NCBI RefSeq assembly: GCF_947499585.1
Contig: NZ_CANMOO010000005.1
Span: 62,001-126,000 of the forward strand
DNA length: 64,000 nucleotides
Source of the DNA: an uncultured Allomuricauda sp.
Lineage (GTDB): Bacteria; Bacteroidota; Bacteroidia; Flavobacteriales; Flavobacteriaceae
Reading direction: 5' to 3'
Below are positions 34,908 through 42,184 of this stretch, in pieces (the first letter of the stretch is position 1; every line of letters starts with the position of its first letter). Position numbers and translations under genes: made by a program. A model generated the notes under the pieces. That model was not told where the DNA came from and searched no databases. It saw only the letters and a program-made list of their open reading frames with translations.

Positions 34908-35393
34908 ATGATCGCTGTAGTTATGGGTGTTAGTGGGTCGGGCAAGACGTCCGTTGGGAAAAAGCTGGCGGAAAGATTATCCATCCCTTTCCATGATGCC
35001 GATGATTATCATTCCGCTGCCAACAAAGACAAAATGGCAAATGGCATTCCTTTGAACGATGCAGATAGACTTCCATGGCTTGAGGAACTGAGCAATTTGC
35101 TTTTGGAGTGGCATTCTGATAAGGGTGCGGTATTGGCTTGTTCAGCGCTCAAGGAATCTTACCGTACTATATTAAACTCTAAAGTGGAAGATATAAAATG
35201 GGTTTACCTTTATGGTTCAGAGGAAGTCCTTAAGTCCAGAATCGAAAAACGATTGGGCCATTTCATGAAGATTGAAATGCTAGATTCTCAAATCGAGGCT
35301 TTGGAACCACCTGACTATGGCTATCATTGTCCCTTGACAGATACACCAGAAGATATTGTCGATTCGTTTGTCAGAACTCTTCAAATTAATTGA
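34908..35393 (+). CDS. gntK: gluconokinase
   Basis: 161 residues. P-loop GVSGSGKT at residues 7-14 followed by FHDADDYHSAANKDKMANGIPLNDADRLPWLEEL, the GntK signature. It phosphorylates gluconate to 6-phosphogluconate with ATP in the cytoplasm. Length and motif order are normal. The start immediately follows the GGACT stop. Last ordinary gene before the recombinase and cassette array. Confidence 0.93.
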   Translation: MIAVVMGVSGSGKTSVGKKLAERLSIPFHDADDYHSAANKDKMANGIPLNDADRLPWLEELSNLLLEWHSDKGAVLACSALKESYRTILNSKVEDIKWVYLYGSEEVLKSRIEKRLGHFMKIEMLDSQIEALEPPDYGYHCPLTDTPEDIVDSFVRTLQIN

Positions 35394-35644
35394 GTTGAAT
35401 TGAGTGCTAAAAAACGGCCATTTTATGAAACCGCCTTTTTAAAAATTAAAGGTATTCTGCTAGAGTCCCATTCTTGGTCTCTTTTAGTATTCTCGTTAAT
35501 TCACTTTTTATGGGACGCTTGCTAGTATACATAACCCACCGTTTAATTGAACTTTTGCACTAACACAAGTTCATTGATAATAAGGAGTTTACTTTTTCCG
35601 TACACTTAAATAGTTTACCTTATATACCCTTTATTGCCCCTAAG
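35394..35644. other. junction between ordinary genome and recombinase
   Basis: Intergenic, 251 bases. A weak terminator-like stem (AAAACGG...CCG...TTTTT) occupies about 35411-35445. The rest is AT-rich and must contain the recombinase promoter. No attachment duplication was recognised by eye. Confidence 0.35.
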
Positions 35645-36319
35645 ATGAAGTTCGGATATGCAAGGGTGAGCACAAAATCCCAAAAACACGATTTACAGGT
35701 GGATGCCTTTCTGAAGGAAGGAATCAAATCCAAGAACATTTATGCGGATATATCATCAGGTGCAAAAGCAGAACGAAAGGGACTGGATGAACTGCTGTCC
35801 ATTTTGAGGGAGGGTGATACACTTGTGGTTTGGAAACTGGACAGAATTGCCAGAAGCCTTTCACATCTGACCAAGCTCATTGAGGATTTTGAACAAAAGG
35901 GCATCCACTTCAAAAGCATTCAGGAAAACTTTATTGATACTACATCACCGCACGGGAGGTTCATATTCAACCTGTTCGCATCGGTTGCCCAATTGGATAG
36001 GGACATCATCATTGAACGGACACGGGCAGGGCTGGAGAGTTCAAGGCGACGGGGGATGAAAATCGGTCGGAAGCCTGGTCTGAGCAATCAGGCATTGCAC
36101 AAAGCCATGTTGGCGGAACGGTACTATAGGGACAATAAATTGAGTGTTGAGGAAATCATGAAGCTCATTGATGTTGGATCCAAAAAGACCCTCTATAAAT
36201 ATCTGGCATACCAAGGAAGGCGAAAGTGTCTAGAGTGTGGAACGCTTTTCTGGGACAAGAAGCAAAACTTGGACAAGGCATATTGTAAAATGCACAAAAG
36301 GAAAATCAAATCCAATTGA
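35645..36319 (+). CDS. serine site-specific recombinase (resolvase/invertase) with zinc-ribbon-like tail
   Basis: 224 residues. Catalytic Ser9 in YARVSTKSQ, conserved LVVWKLDRIARS, then RFIFNLFASVAQLDRDIIIERTRAGL leading to a short HTH (AERYYRDNKLSVEEIMKLIDVGSKKTLYKYL) like Hin/Gin-type enzymes. The C-terminal 30 residues CLECGTLFWDKKQNLDKAYCKMHK form a C-x2-C...C-x2-H zinc-ribbon-like extension not usual in short invertases. It stands as the first gene before the repeat-bounded gene array, 64 bases before motif A copy 1 and block C copy 1. It is the only recombinase in the window. Whether it acts on the array is a hypothesis. Confidence 0.9.
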   Translation: MKFGYARVSTKSQKHDLQVDAFLKEGIKSKNIYADISSGAKAERKGLDELLSILREGDTLVVWKLDRIARSLSHLTKLIEDFEQKGIHFKSIQENFIDTTSPHGRFIFNLFASVAQLDRDIIIERTRAGLESSRRRGMKIGRKPGLSNQALHKAMLAERYYRDNKLSVEEIMKLIDVGSKKTLYKYLAYQGRRKCLECGTLFWDKKQNLDKAYCKMHKRKIKSN

Positions 36320-36382
36320 CTGTTTTACTCTCCTTTCACCGAAAACCCAATTTTTAATAAATGGGATTTTCCTACATTTATG

Positions 36383-36494
36383 AAAATTCAAATAAAGGAT
36401 AACCATTTGCAAATGAATAATATTCGAATAGTAACATTAATACAGCTCTACGTATAATGGATATATGATCATTGATCATATACAATTGTTGTGC
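36383..36494 (+). repeat. Block C copy 1 (recombinase-proximal, palindrome-rich, attI-like position)
   Basis: Begins with motif A (36383-36400), then palindromes CATTTGCAAATG, TATTCGAATA and TACGTA, and the 21-base palindrome at 36462-36482 (half-site TATATGATCA, centre T), and ends CAATTGTTGTGC. The GTTGTGC at 36488-36494 is complementary to GCACAAC at 37250-37256, the end of the first cassette. Near-identical copies are at 42482 and 47626. Confidence 0.85.
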
Positions 36495-36518
36495 TTCATT
36501 ATGACCAACCGCTAACCA

Positions 36519-37244
36519 ATGATAAAATTCTTTAGAAAAATTAGAAAAAACTTACTTTCAGAAGGAAAAACTGAAAAGTATTTTAAGTATGCTATTGGAG
36601 AAATTGTTCTTGTCGTTATTGGAATTTTGATTGCGCTTTCGATAAATAATTGGAATAGTAAGAATCAAGAAAAAAATAAATTAGTTGACTCTTATAAAAG
36701 CATTGTAGACGAAATTGCATTTGTGAGCCCTATTATAGAAAATCAATATGCAAGAAATGACTCAACAATAATATATATTCAAAAATCTTTAAAACTATTA
36801 GAAAACAATAATTACGACTCAATAAATCAATTAAATTTTAACCTCAAAGGATTTAACAGATTAGCTCGATTAAAATATAACTTCCCAGTTATTTTAGGTT
36901 TTATCGAAAAAACAAATCCTGAAATAATTGAAAATAAAAAACTATTAAAGTTACTTCAAGACTTTAAATCCCAATTAACGTTTCTAGATGTTTATCATAC
37001 TTATATGATTGATTCATTTCAAAATCTAATATCCCCATATACAATGAAAAACTTAAAGTTTTCGGAAAAATATAATACTCTTGAATTAATCAAAAGAGAA
37101 GATATAATTGATAATTTGGAACTAACCAATCTTCTGAACTTAAAATTAGAAACTGATAAAGGATCCTCTCAAAGATTAAAGAAAATAGTTAATACTATGA
37201 ATGAACTAAAAAGTGAAATTAAAAGTGAGTTAAATAAAAAATAA
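36519..37244 (+). CDS. DUF6090-like single-TM protein (cassette 1)
   Basis: 241 residues. The N-terminus MIKFFRKIRKNLLSEGKTEK with YAIGEIVLVVIGILIALSINNWN is the signature of a widespread Bacteroidota family with one TM helix after an amphipathic leader; the rest is helical and extracytoplasmic. AT-rich compared with the genes before 35.4 kb. It is the first cassette after the recombinase, bounded by GTTGTGC (36488) and GCACAAC (37250). Function unknown. Confidence 0.8.
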   Translation: MIKFFRKIRKNLLSEGKTEKYFKYAIGEIVLVVIGILIALSINNWNSKNQEKNKLVDSYKSIVDEIAFVSPIIENQYARNDSTIIYIQKSLKLLENNNYDSINQLNFNLKGFNRLARLKYNFPVILGFIEKTNPEIIENKKLLKLLQDFKSQLTFLDVYHTYMIDSFQNLISPYTMKNLKFSEKYNTLELIKREDIIDNLELTNLLNLKLETDKGSSQRLKKIVNTMNELKSEIKSELNKK

Positions 37245-37249
37245 CGAAA

Positions 37250-37380
37250 GCACAACAATGGCTATAAGTAATTGCTTGTTCCCGCCTACTTCTGAAAATC
37301 CTCGAGGATTTTCAGCTTGGTGCGTACTTGCAAAGTTAAGTGCTAACCCACGCAACTACTCATAGCCGAGACCGTTAGGT
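37250..37380 (+). repeat. attC-like site S1
   Basis: R''-like GCACAAC (37250-37256) and R'-like GTTAGGT (37374-37380) bound a 131-base imperfect inverted repeat with GGCTAT opposite CATAGCC. The tip holds a perfect 24-base palindrome at 37292-37315 (half CTGAAAATCC TC). R'' pairs with the start of its own cassette (GTTGTGC, 36488). Confidence 0.65.
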
Positions 37381-37404
37381 GTAATTAAACACTCATAGAT
37401 AATA

Positions 37405-38139
37405 ATGGAAAAGAAAGTACTTCTTATAATTGAGATATTAGCTTTAAGTGTTTGCTTAATTAGTGGCGTGCTTTGGATTATATATCCGACTGAACCTTAT
37501 GAACCTACCTTTGCTGTTTCTGGACTTACATTTATTATAACAGAAGTATATAGAAGATTAAAAACTAAACAAAACTCTAATCATTCTTTTTTAGAAATTG
37601 ATTCTGAAAACACTTTATTGTGTAAGTATATGGATGGTGGTAAAATGAATGGGCATATTGCTTTATTGTTTTATGGACTTAAAATTGTAAATGCATCCGA
37701 AAATTCATTTACCATAAAAGACGTTAAACTTGAATACACCTATAACTCTAAAAAGTATTCAGTCATTTCGAATGTAGTTATCACTGGGACAGTTTTCAGT
37801 CCACAGACTAAAAAAGATCTAGATTCTTTAATCGTATATGTTGACAATGTTCAAGTTGTTATAATGGGGTGGGAAAACATTAGAACGAAAATTGGAGAAC
37901 ATCCAATAATTGAAAAAAATGGTGTTTTATCTGGTAGCGCATTATTCCTTTTAGAATTTAAAGAAATTCAAGAGATTCGTAAAATCGATGATTTCCAAAT
38001 TACAATTTCTGACCATTCTAAAAAATATTCGAAACACCCAATCAAAATTGAAGAAGAATGGATAGAAAGAGGGGGGAAATCTTCTGTAAAACCGAGAAAC
38101 TTCACGTCCGATGGTAATGGAAAAATAAACTACACCTAA
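37405..38139 (+). CDS. hypothetical membrane protein (cassette 2)
   Basis: 244 residues with two N-terminal TM helices (VLLIIEILALSVCLISGVLWIIY; TFAVSGLTFIITEVYRRL) and a beta-rich soluble domain. No family recognised. The cassette begins GTTAGGTGTAATTAA and its stop codon TAA lies within the R'' box ACCTAAC, so the reading frame runs into the recombination-like site. Start ATG at 37405 follows AT-rich DNA without a clear Shine-Dalgarno sequence. Confidence 0.7.
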   Translation: MEKKVLLIIEILALSVCLISGVLWIIYPTEPYEPTFAVSGLTFIITEVYRRLKTKQNSNHSFLEIDSENTLLCKYMDGGKMNGHIALLFYGLKIVNASENSFTIKDVKLEYTYNSKKYSVISNVVITGTVFSPQTKKDLDSLIVYVDNVQVVIMGWENIRTKIGEHPIIEKNGVLSGSALFLLEFKEIQEIRKIDDFQITISDHSKKYSKHPIKIEEEWIERGGKSSVKPRNFTSDGNGKINYT

Positions 38140-38330
38140 CAACGTGTATAAAACATAGCTAGCAAGTGCTAAACCAAAAGGTTTGTGCTGATTTGCAGAG
38201 ACCGCCAAATTTTTAAATTTGGCTTTAAAAAATGATATATTAAAAACAAAATATAAAAATTCGGCTATGTGTTAATCCGAAAAGTTAGTGTCTTTTTGTA
38301 CGCTACGTTTCATACACAAGACCGTTGAAA
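38134..38330 (+). repeat. attC-like site S2
   Basis: R'' ACCTAAC (38134-38140; extended TACACCTAAC matches GTTAGGTGTA at 37374), then AACGTGTAT opposite ATACACAAGACCGTT, and R' GTTGAAA (38324-38330). About 197 bases; it contains a perfect 20-base palindrome at 38204-38223 (half GCCAAATTTT). The R' runs straight into motif A copy 2. Confidence 0.65.
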
Positions 38331-38343
38331 GTTCAAATAAAGG

Positions 38344-38916
38344 ATGATAAAAAAAGTTTTCGAACTACCTGGTATTGTCAGTTGCTCATTGGAATACTTA
38401 ACGGATTCCAAACATTTGCGCACTCTAGAGAACTATCCAGATGCTTTGCGCGCCGTCTGCGTTCCAAAAAAACGTATTGGGATACATCAGGCATCAAGTT
38501 ATCTGAATTTCGACCAAATCCAACTGATACTAGATGAGCTCAAAACAATTGTCAAGGATAATTCCCTGTTTTATCGGCATTTTGAAATTGATTTTGGCAG
38601 ACATAGAATTGGACCCATAACGGGAAGTAAGGGCAACATCCCTTCGTTTTGGTTAAGGCCTGGTATCGAGGTTCTGCCACTTCGGTATGTTGATTTGAAC
38701 GACAGGAACCGACGGACAGCCGAAATTTTTCTCACAAACAGAATGAACGATGCAAAAGTTCCCTTTGGGGACCATGAGAGCGTAAGTGAACTTCTGACCT
38801 CTTGGAATCCTGTCATTAATTTTAAAGCCGGATTGATGAGTTGTTTTTCAAAGGCGGACGGCAAAACAATTGATCGTATGGTCATAGATCGTATTAATTC
38901 GGGTAATTTTAGTTGA
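38344..38916 (+). CDS. hypothetical protein, first motif-A-type cassette gene
   Basis: 190 residues; soluble, no signal. Contains IDFGRHRIGPITGSKGNIPSFWLRPGIEVLPLRYVDLNDRNRRTAEIFLTNRMNDAKVPFG. No family recognised. Its codon use is less AT-rich than neighbouring array genes, suggesting a separate origin. The start ATG is the last three bases of motif A copy 2 (AGGATG). Confidence 0.7.
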   Translation: MIKKVFELPGIVSCSLEYLTDSKHLRTLENYPDALRAVCVPKKRIGIHQASSYLNFDQIQLILDELKTIVKDNSLFYRHFEIDFGRHRIGPITGSKGNIPSFWLRPGIEVLPLRYVDLNDRNRRTAEIFLTNRMNDAKVPFGDHESVSELLTSWNPVINFKAGLMSCFSKADGKTIDRMVIDRINSGNFS

Positions 38917-38977
38917 CAAACTATGACTAATTTAATAGGGTTGAAGAAATAGCCGTAAAAATAATTTTGAATAAACG

Positions 38978-39169
38978 ATGACTGTAATAAAAGACTCAAA
39001 ATACAAAAAAGCATTATTAGTCGAATTGATAGAGATTTACGTTGAAAAAGGTCATTCTATTCATATGCTTGTTGGTAAGCATTTAGACGATTTTGATCGT
39101 AACGACCTTGAAGGAAAATTAAGAGCTGAAGGTATCGATACTCAAATAGTGAAATCAAAAATCAAATAA
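38978..39169 (+). CDS. 63-residue orphan cassette gene
   Basis: Sequence MTVIKDSKYKKALLVELIEI followed by YVEKGHSIHMLVGKHLDDFDRNDLEGKLRAEGIDTQIVKSKIK; helical and soluble. Both ends are made by repeat copies: ATG from motif A at 38963 and the stop TAA inside motif A at 39158. Family unknown. Confidence 0.65.
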   Translation: MTVIKDSKYKKALLVELIEIYVEKGHSIHMLVGKHLDDFDRNDLEGKLRAEGIDTQIVKSKIK

Positions 39170-39178
39170 ACGATCAAA

Positions 39179-39511
39179 ATGAATGAGATTTCAATTTATG
39201 AAGGCATCATTATCGGTGCAGTTGGAGGAGCTATTGCGGGCTTGTTTATTTGGCTCTTAGATCTTGCTAGGGAAAAGTATCAGGAAGTTACCGATACTAA
39301 AAAAGTTGAAAAATGGTTATTGGAGAACACCCACCCCAGAACTAAAGAGCAAGTTACCTGGAGAAGTACAAGAGCAATTGCCAGTCATAACAATCTTACC
39401 GAGGATAGAATAAGGTTTATTTGCAGCTACTCGAAAAAGATTGTTTTGGATACTTCTCATCAAAACAGAAATAATGAAGTTTGGGGAATGAAGGAAGATG
39501 TTAGGCCCTAA
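39179..39511 (+). CDS. 110-residue orphan membrane-anchored cassette gene
   Basis: N-terminal TM helix IYEGIIIGAVGGAIAGLFIWLLDLA, then a soluble winged-helix-like region KKVEKWLLENTHPRTKEQVTWRSTRAIASHNNLTEDRIRFICSYSKKIVLD. The tail may be a small DNA-binding-like domain seen in other short Bacteroidota membrane proteins. Bounded by motif A copies at 39158 and 39524. Confidence 0.65.
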   Translation: MNEISIYEGIIIGAVGGAIAGLFIWLLDLAREKYQEVTDTKKVEKWLLENTHPRTKEQVTWRSTRAIASHNNLTEDRIRFICSYSKKIVLDTSHQNRNNEVWGMKEDVRP

Positions 39512-39539
39512 AATCAAATATGAAAAGTTCAAATAAACG

Positions 39540-39833
39540 ATGAAACTTAGTAATTCATTTAAAAGCTCTCTAAGGAGGTTCATTTATTTCATGGCTAGTG
39601 GAACACACCGAATGTTAGAGAATCTAGATTATTTAGAGCTGTATGGAAATGAGCCTAGTGCGATTGAAAAGGTATTCGCTATTTATACTAATGTGATTGA
39701 ATTGGATGAAACAGGTGCTGTTCAGAATGATGAGTATGCCCAGAAAAGAGCAACTGATTATTTGCGCTCATACTGTGATCCTGATTTTGAAGTTGAACCA
39801 CCCTATGAAGACTGGGAAATTGAATTACATTAA
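39540..39833 (+). CDS. 97-residue orphan cassette gene
   Basis: Soluble, acidic: SNSFKSSLRRFIYFMASGTHRMLENLDYLELYGNEPSAIEKVFAIYTNVIELDETG. No signal peptide or TM helix. ATG is provided by motif A at 39524 (ACGATG). Family unknown. Confidence 0.65.
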   Translation: MKLSNSFKSSLRRFIYFMASGTHRMLENLDYLELYGNEPSAIEKVFAIYTNVIELDETGAVQNDEYAQKRATDYLRSYCDPDFEVEPPYEDWEIELH

Positions 39834-39861
39834 ATTAAAGTCTAAATAAACGATTTTCAAT

Positions 39862-40152
39862 ATGGAAGGAAAAAACAAGTTTAATGATTTTACTCCAGCA
39901 ACTATAAATAACCTAAAAGGTGAACTTTTGGTACTAGAGCGAAGCGAAGGGAAATATTATATCGTGGACGAAGAGGAATTTGATTCAGCAGATAATAAAG
40001 ATGAACTTAGATGTGAAATGCTCGATAAACTGGAGATTAAGGATAGGGTTCTTTATTCAAGATTTGAACAATCTAAATTCAAAATGCTTAAAAGGAGTGC
40101 TTTAGAAGCACCATTTACCACAGGTCTTCCAAACCATCTAAATGAGGAGTAA
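39862..40152 (+). CDS. 96-residue orphan cassette gene
   Basis: Soluble: MEGKNKFNDFTPATINNLKG, LLVLERSEGKYYIVDEEEFDSADNKDELRC, KDRVLYSRFEQSKFKMLKRSALEAPFTTGLPNHLNEE. Starts 7 bases after motif A at 39838; ends at GTAAAG, overlapping the next motif A. Family unknown. Confidence 0.65.
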   Translation: MEGKNKFNDFTPATINNLKGELLVLERSEGKYYIVDEEEFDSADNKDELRCEMLDKLEIKDRVLYSRFEQSKFKMLKRSALEAPFTTGLPNHLNEE

Positions 40153-40166
40153 AGTTTAAACAAACA

Positions 40167-40367
40167 ATGACATATAAGGATATTCAAGATAAAGCAAAAG
40201 AAGAGTTAGGGAGGTCAATTAAAACCTGTTGGATAGCTGATGTCAAAAGGGAGTTGGGTTTGACACATAAAGTAGCGAATAATAGAATATCTAAAACAAG
40301 GGTAAAATATCCATGTCCAGAAGGGGCAATAAAGGATTGGTTATTAAAAACGCTGAAGACCAAATAA
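40167..40367 (+). CDS. 66-residue orphan cassette gene
   Basis: Basic, soluble: MTYKDIQDKAKEELGRSIKT, CWIADVKRELGLTHKVANNRISKTRVKYPCPEGAIKDWLLKTLKTK, with an HTH-like central part. ATG comes from motif A copy 40151-40169 and stop TAA from motif A copy 40355. Might bind DNA; not assigned to a family. Confidence 0.6.
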   Translation: MTYKDIQDKAKEELGRSIKTCWIADVKRELGLTHKVANNRISKTRVKYPCPEGAIKDWLLKTLKTK

Positions 40368-40370
40368 ACT

Positions 40371-40514
40371 ATGGACAACTACAATAGATTAAAAAGTAGT
40401 GTTGAAATTCTTAAAAGCTTACTTGCTACTACACTAGATACCAGTACTAAACTAATGATTGAACAATCATTAAGAATTCAAGAAGATGTTTTAGAACAAT
40501 TAAAGTCTAAATAA
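40371..40514 (+). CDS. 47-residue orphan cassette gene
   Basis: MDNYNRLKSSVEILKSLLAT followed by TLDTSTKLMIEQSLRIQEDVLEQLKSK: a leucine-rich helical hairpin. Both ends formed by motif A: start within ACTATG at 40371, stop TAA at 40512-40514 inside the next copy. One of the shortest cassettes (about 147 bases). Confidence 0.55.
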   Translation: MDNYNRLKSSVEILKSLLATTLDTSTKLMIEQSLRIQEDVLEQLKSK

Positions 40515-40522
40515 ACGATTCC

Positions 40523-40654
40523 ATGTGGTTCGACAGTGAAAAATTAAGAAAGTTGATTTGGAAGCACCATAAGGATAGTATTCCAATTTATATTGGCATC
40601 ATATTTTTAGTACTTCTTGTTCTGTTGATGTACTATATTGACACGTCATTTTAG
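40523..40654 (+). CDS. 43-residue single-TM cassette protein
   Basis: MWFDSEKLRKLIWKHHKDSI then PIYIGIIFLVLLVLLMYYID: basic N-terminus and one TM helix. Follows motif A at 40502 by two bases and ends 18 bases before the next copy. Toxin-like size and layout, but no evidence for toxicity. Confidence 0.55.
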   Translation: MWFDSEKLRKLIWKHHKDSIPIYIGIIFLVLLVLLMYYIDTSF

Positions 40655-40688
40655 AAATCAATTCAAAACCAAAAAGTTCAAATAAAGG

Positions 40689-40901
40689 ATGAAAAAAAGA
40701 TGTAGAGTAAAACTTTTTGATGAAAACAATGAGGCTTGGAATTTGGTAATGGTTTCCCATCATTATCCTGATGTATTTAGAGGGGTTGCCCTTAAAAATA
40801 TTAGGGCTACTCACTTTAAATCTTTTGAAGAAGCTCAAAATGCTTTAGAGGTTTTTAAGAAACAGGGCAATAAATACAGAGGGGAGATACACGAAATCTA
40901 A
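40689..40901 (+). CDS. 70-residue orphan cassette gene
   Basis: MKKRCRVKLFDENNEAWNLV, VSHHYPDVFRGVALKNIRATHFKSFEEAQNALEVFKKQGNKYRGEIHEI: a small alpha/beta protein. ATG from motif A at 40673 (GGATG), stop TAA is the first TAA of motif A at 40893. Family unknown. Confidence 0.6.
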   Translation: MKKRCRVKLFDENNEAWNLVMVSHHYPDVFRGVALKNIRATHFKSFEEAQNALEVFKKQGNKYRGEIHEI

Positions 40902-40917
40902 ATAAACGATTAAAAGA

Positions 40918-41223
40918 ATGGAGTTAAAATATTGTTGGAGATGTAAAATGGAAGTTCCTATGTTAGATAAAGAAGAACATACCATTGCCTCCAGATTATA
41001 TTCACAAGGAATTCGAACTCTAAATAAAGATCGACAGATAAGATTTAAGGAGCTTTTAGATTATTATAATGACCTAACAGGATTTGGAGAAACTGAACCT
41101 AATGCTATAATGCATCATTCTCTTCAACAAATTGGACCAGATTGTGAAAATTGCGGTAAACCATATAGGACTCCGCAAGCAAAGCTATGTGCTGCTTGTG
41201 GAAACAAAAGAATTACCACATAA
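40918..41223 (+). CDS. 101-residue zinc-ribbon-like cassette protein
   Basis: Four Cys pairs arranged as CWRC near the N-terminus and CENCGKPYRTPQAKLCAACG at the C-terminus suggest one or two zinc-binding ribbons, with a helical middle (RLYSQGIRTLNKDRQIRFKELLDYYNDL). Similar small proteins occur in Flavobacteriia; function unknown. Begins 7 bases after motif A at 40893. Confidence 0.65.
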   Translation: MELKYCWRCKMEVPMLDKEEHTIASRLYSQGIRTLNKDRQIRFKELLDYYNDLTGFGETEPNAIMHHSLQQIGPDCENCGKPYRTPQAKLCAACGNKRITT

Positions 41224-41285
41224 AGTCTAAATAAAGGATGCCAAATCTAAGGCAGACGTTTAATCTCTTAGTACTATAAACAAAT

Positions 41286-41729
41286 ATGCTTAAAGTATAT
41301 CAATACCTAACATACCTATTCAATGCTTTTCTGATTATTGGTTTAGCATTAAGTTTATATGAATACTATATTGATAAAATGGATTACAATTGGATAGCTA
41401 TACCAATTAATTTGTTGATTCTTTATGTTCTAATTTCGACATTATATTTTGTTCGCAAAACGCAAAAAGCATATGCTCCATCTCCTAAGGATTTAGTCAA
41501 AACCGGATTGTCGGAAACAAATTCTAGATTGGATAGATACATAACAATTTCCAATCTAATAGTTGGACTTGGATTGACCTTTTTCGCTTTGTACATTTTA
41601 TTATATTACCCGATTAATCCAATTACCTTAGAAGAATTATTAAGATTATCAACCCTTGTTATTATAGGAGTTTATGGAATTCTAAAGATTAATTATTCTA
41701 TAAGATTTTTAAAGCTAATTAAAAGGTAA
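41286..41729 (+). CDS. 147-residue four-TM cassette membrane protein
   Basis: Hydrophobic throughout: LTYLFNAFLIIGLALSLYEY, NWIAIPINLLILYVLISTLYF, ISNLIVGLGLTFFALYILLYYP, LLRLSTLVIIGVYGILKINY. The start ATG at 41286 is 46 bases downstream of motif A at 41222. Family unknown. Confidence 0.65.
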   Translation: MLKVYQYLTYLFNAFLIIGLALSLYEYYIDKMDYNWIAIPINLLILYVLISTLYFVRKTQKAYAPSPKDLVKTGLSETNSRLDRYITISNLIVGLGLTFFALYILLYYPINPITLEELLRLSTLVIIGVYGILKINYSIRFLKLIKR

Positions 41730-41771
41730 GAGCTAACAAGCAATTGAGTTTAACTAAAGTTCAAATAAAGG

Positions 41772-42143
41772 ATGAGGATTTACCATCTTATTTACTATAA
41801 CCTTTATAGAGTTAGTCGAAAACGAAATGCTTCTCCGGAAATTCCGGTTTTATCGTATATGGCATTCTTGATGACTTCACTTCTTATAACAGGATTTAAT
41901 TCTGTTCTTCTTCTTTTGAGATTAAAAATGCTCTATAAAATTCATTATGTAGGAACCTTTTTGGTTATTTGTCTATATGGACTCAATTATTATTATTTTG
42001 TGGTTAAAGGAAATGGTCCGGAAATTATGAGAACTAAAAAAATGCATATTGGCAAAAAATCCATAATCATTGATATATCCTTCGTAGGGATTATGTTTCT
42101 ATCTGGATTCACGTATTATCTGATTAGGGAAATGAATCCTTGA
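41772..42143 (+). CDS. 123-residue multi-TM cassette membrane protein
   Basis: Three TM helices (PVLSYMAFLMTSLLITGFNSVLLLL; YVGTFLVICLYGLNYYYFVV; SIIIDISFVGIMFLSGFTYYLI). The start ATG is the GATG end of motif A at 41756. Family unknown. Confidence 0.65.
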   Translation: MRIYHLIYYNLYRVSRKRNASPEIPVLSYMAFLMTSLLITGFNSVLLLLRLKMLYKIHYVGTFLVICLYGLNYYYFVVKGNGPEIMRTKKMHIGKKSIIIDISFVGIMFLSGFTYYLIREMNP

Positions 42144-42184
42144 TGCAATTGTTTTGAAACACCTAGATTAAGTTCAATAAAACG

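Noticed and set aside
35645..36319. An integron integrase (IntI)
   Set aside because: The motif YARVSTKSQ and the Ser-based catalytic region belong to serine recombinases. No tyrosine recombinase R-H-R-Y pattern was found in any frame of the window.
37951..38208. 85-residue minus-strand ORF over the end of cassette 2 and S2
   Set aside because: It overlaps a supported plus-strand gene and an inverted repeat, and has no family pattern.
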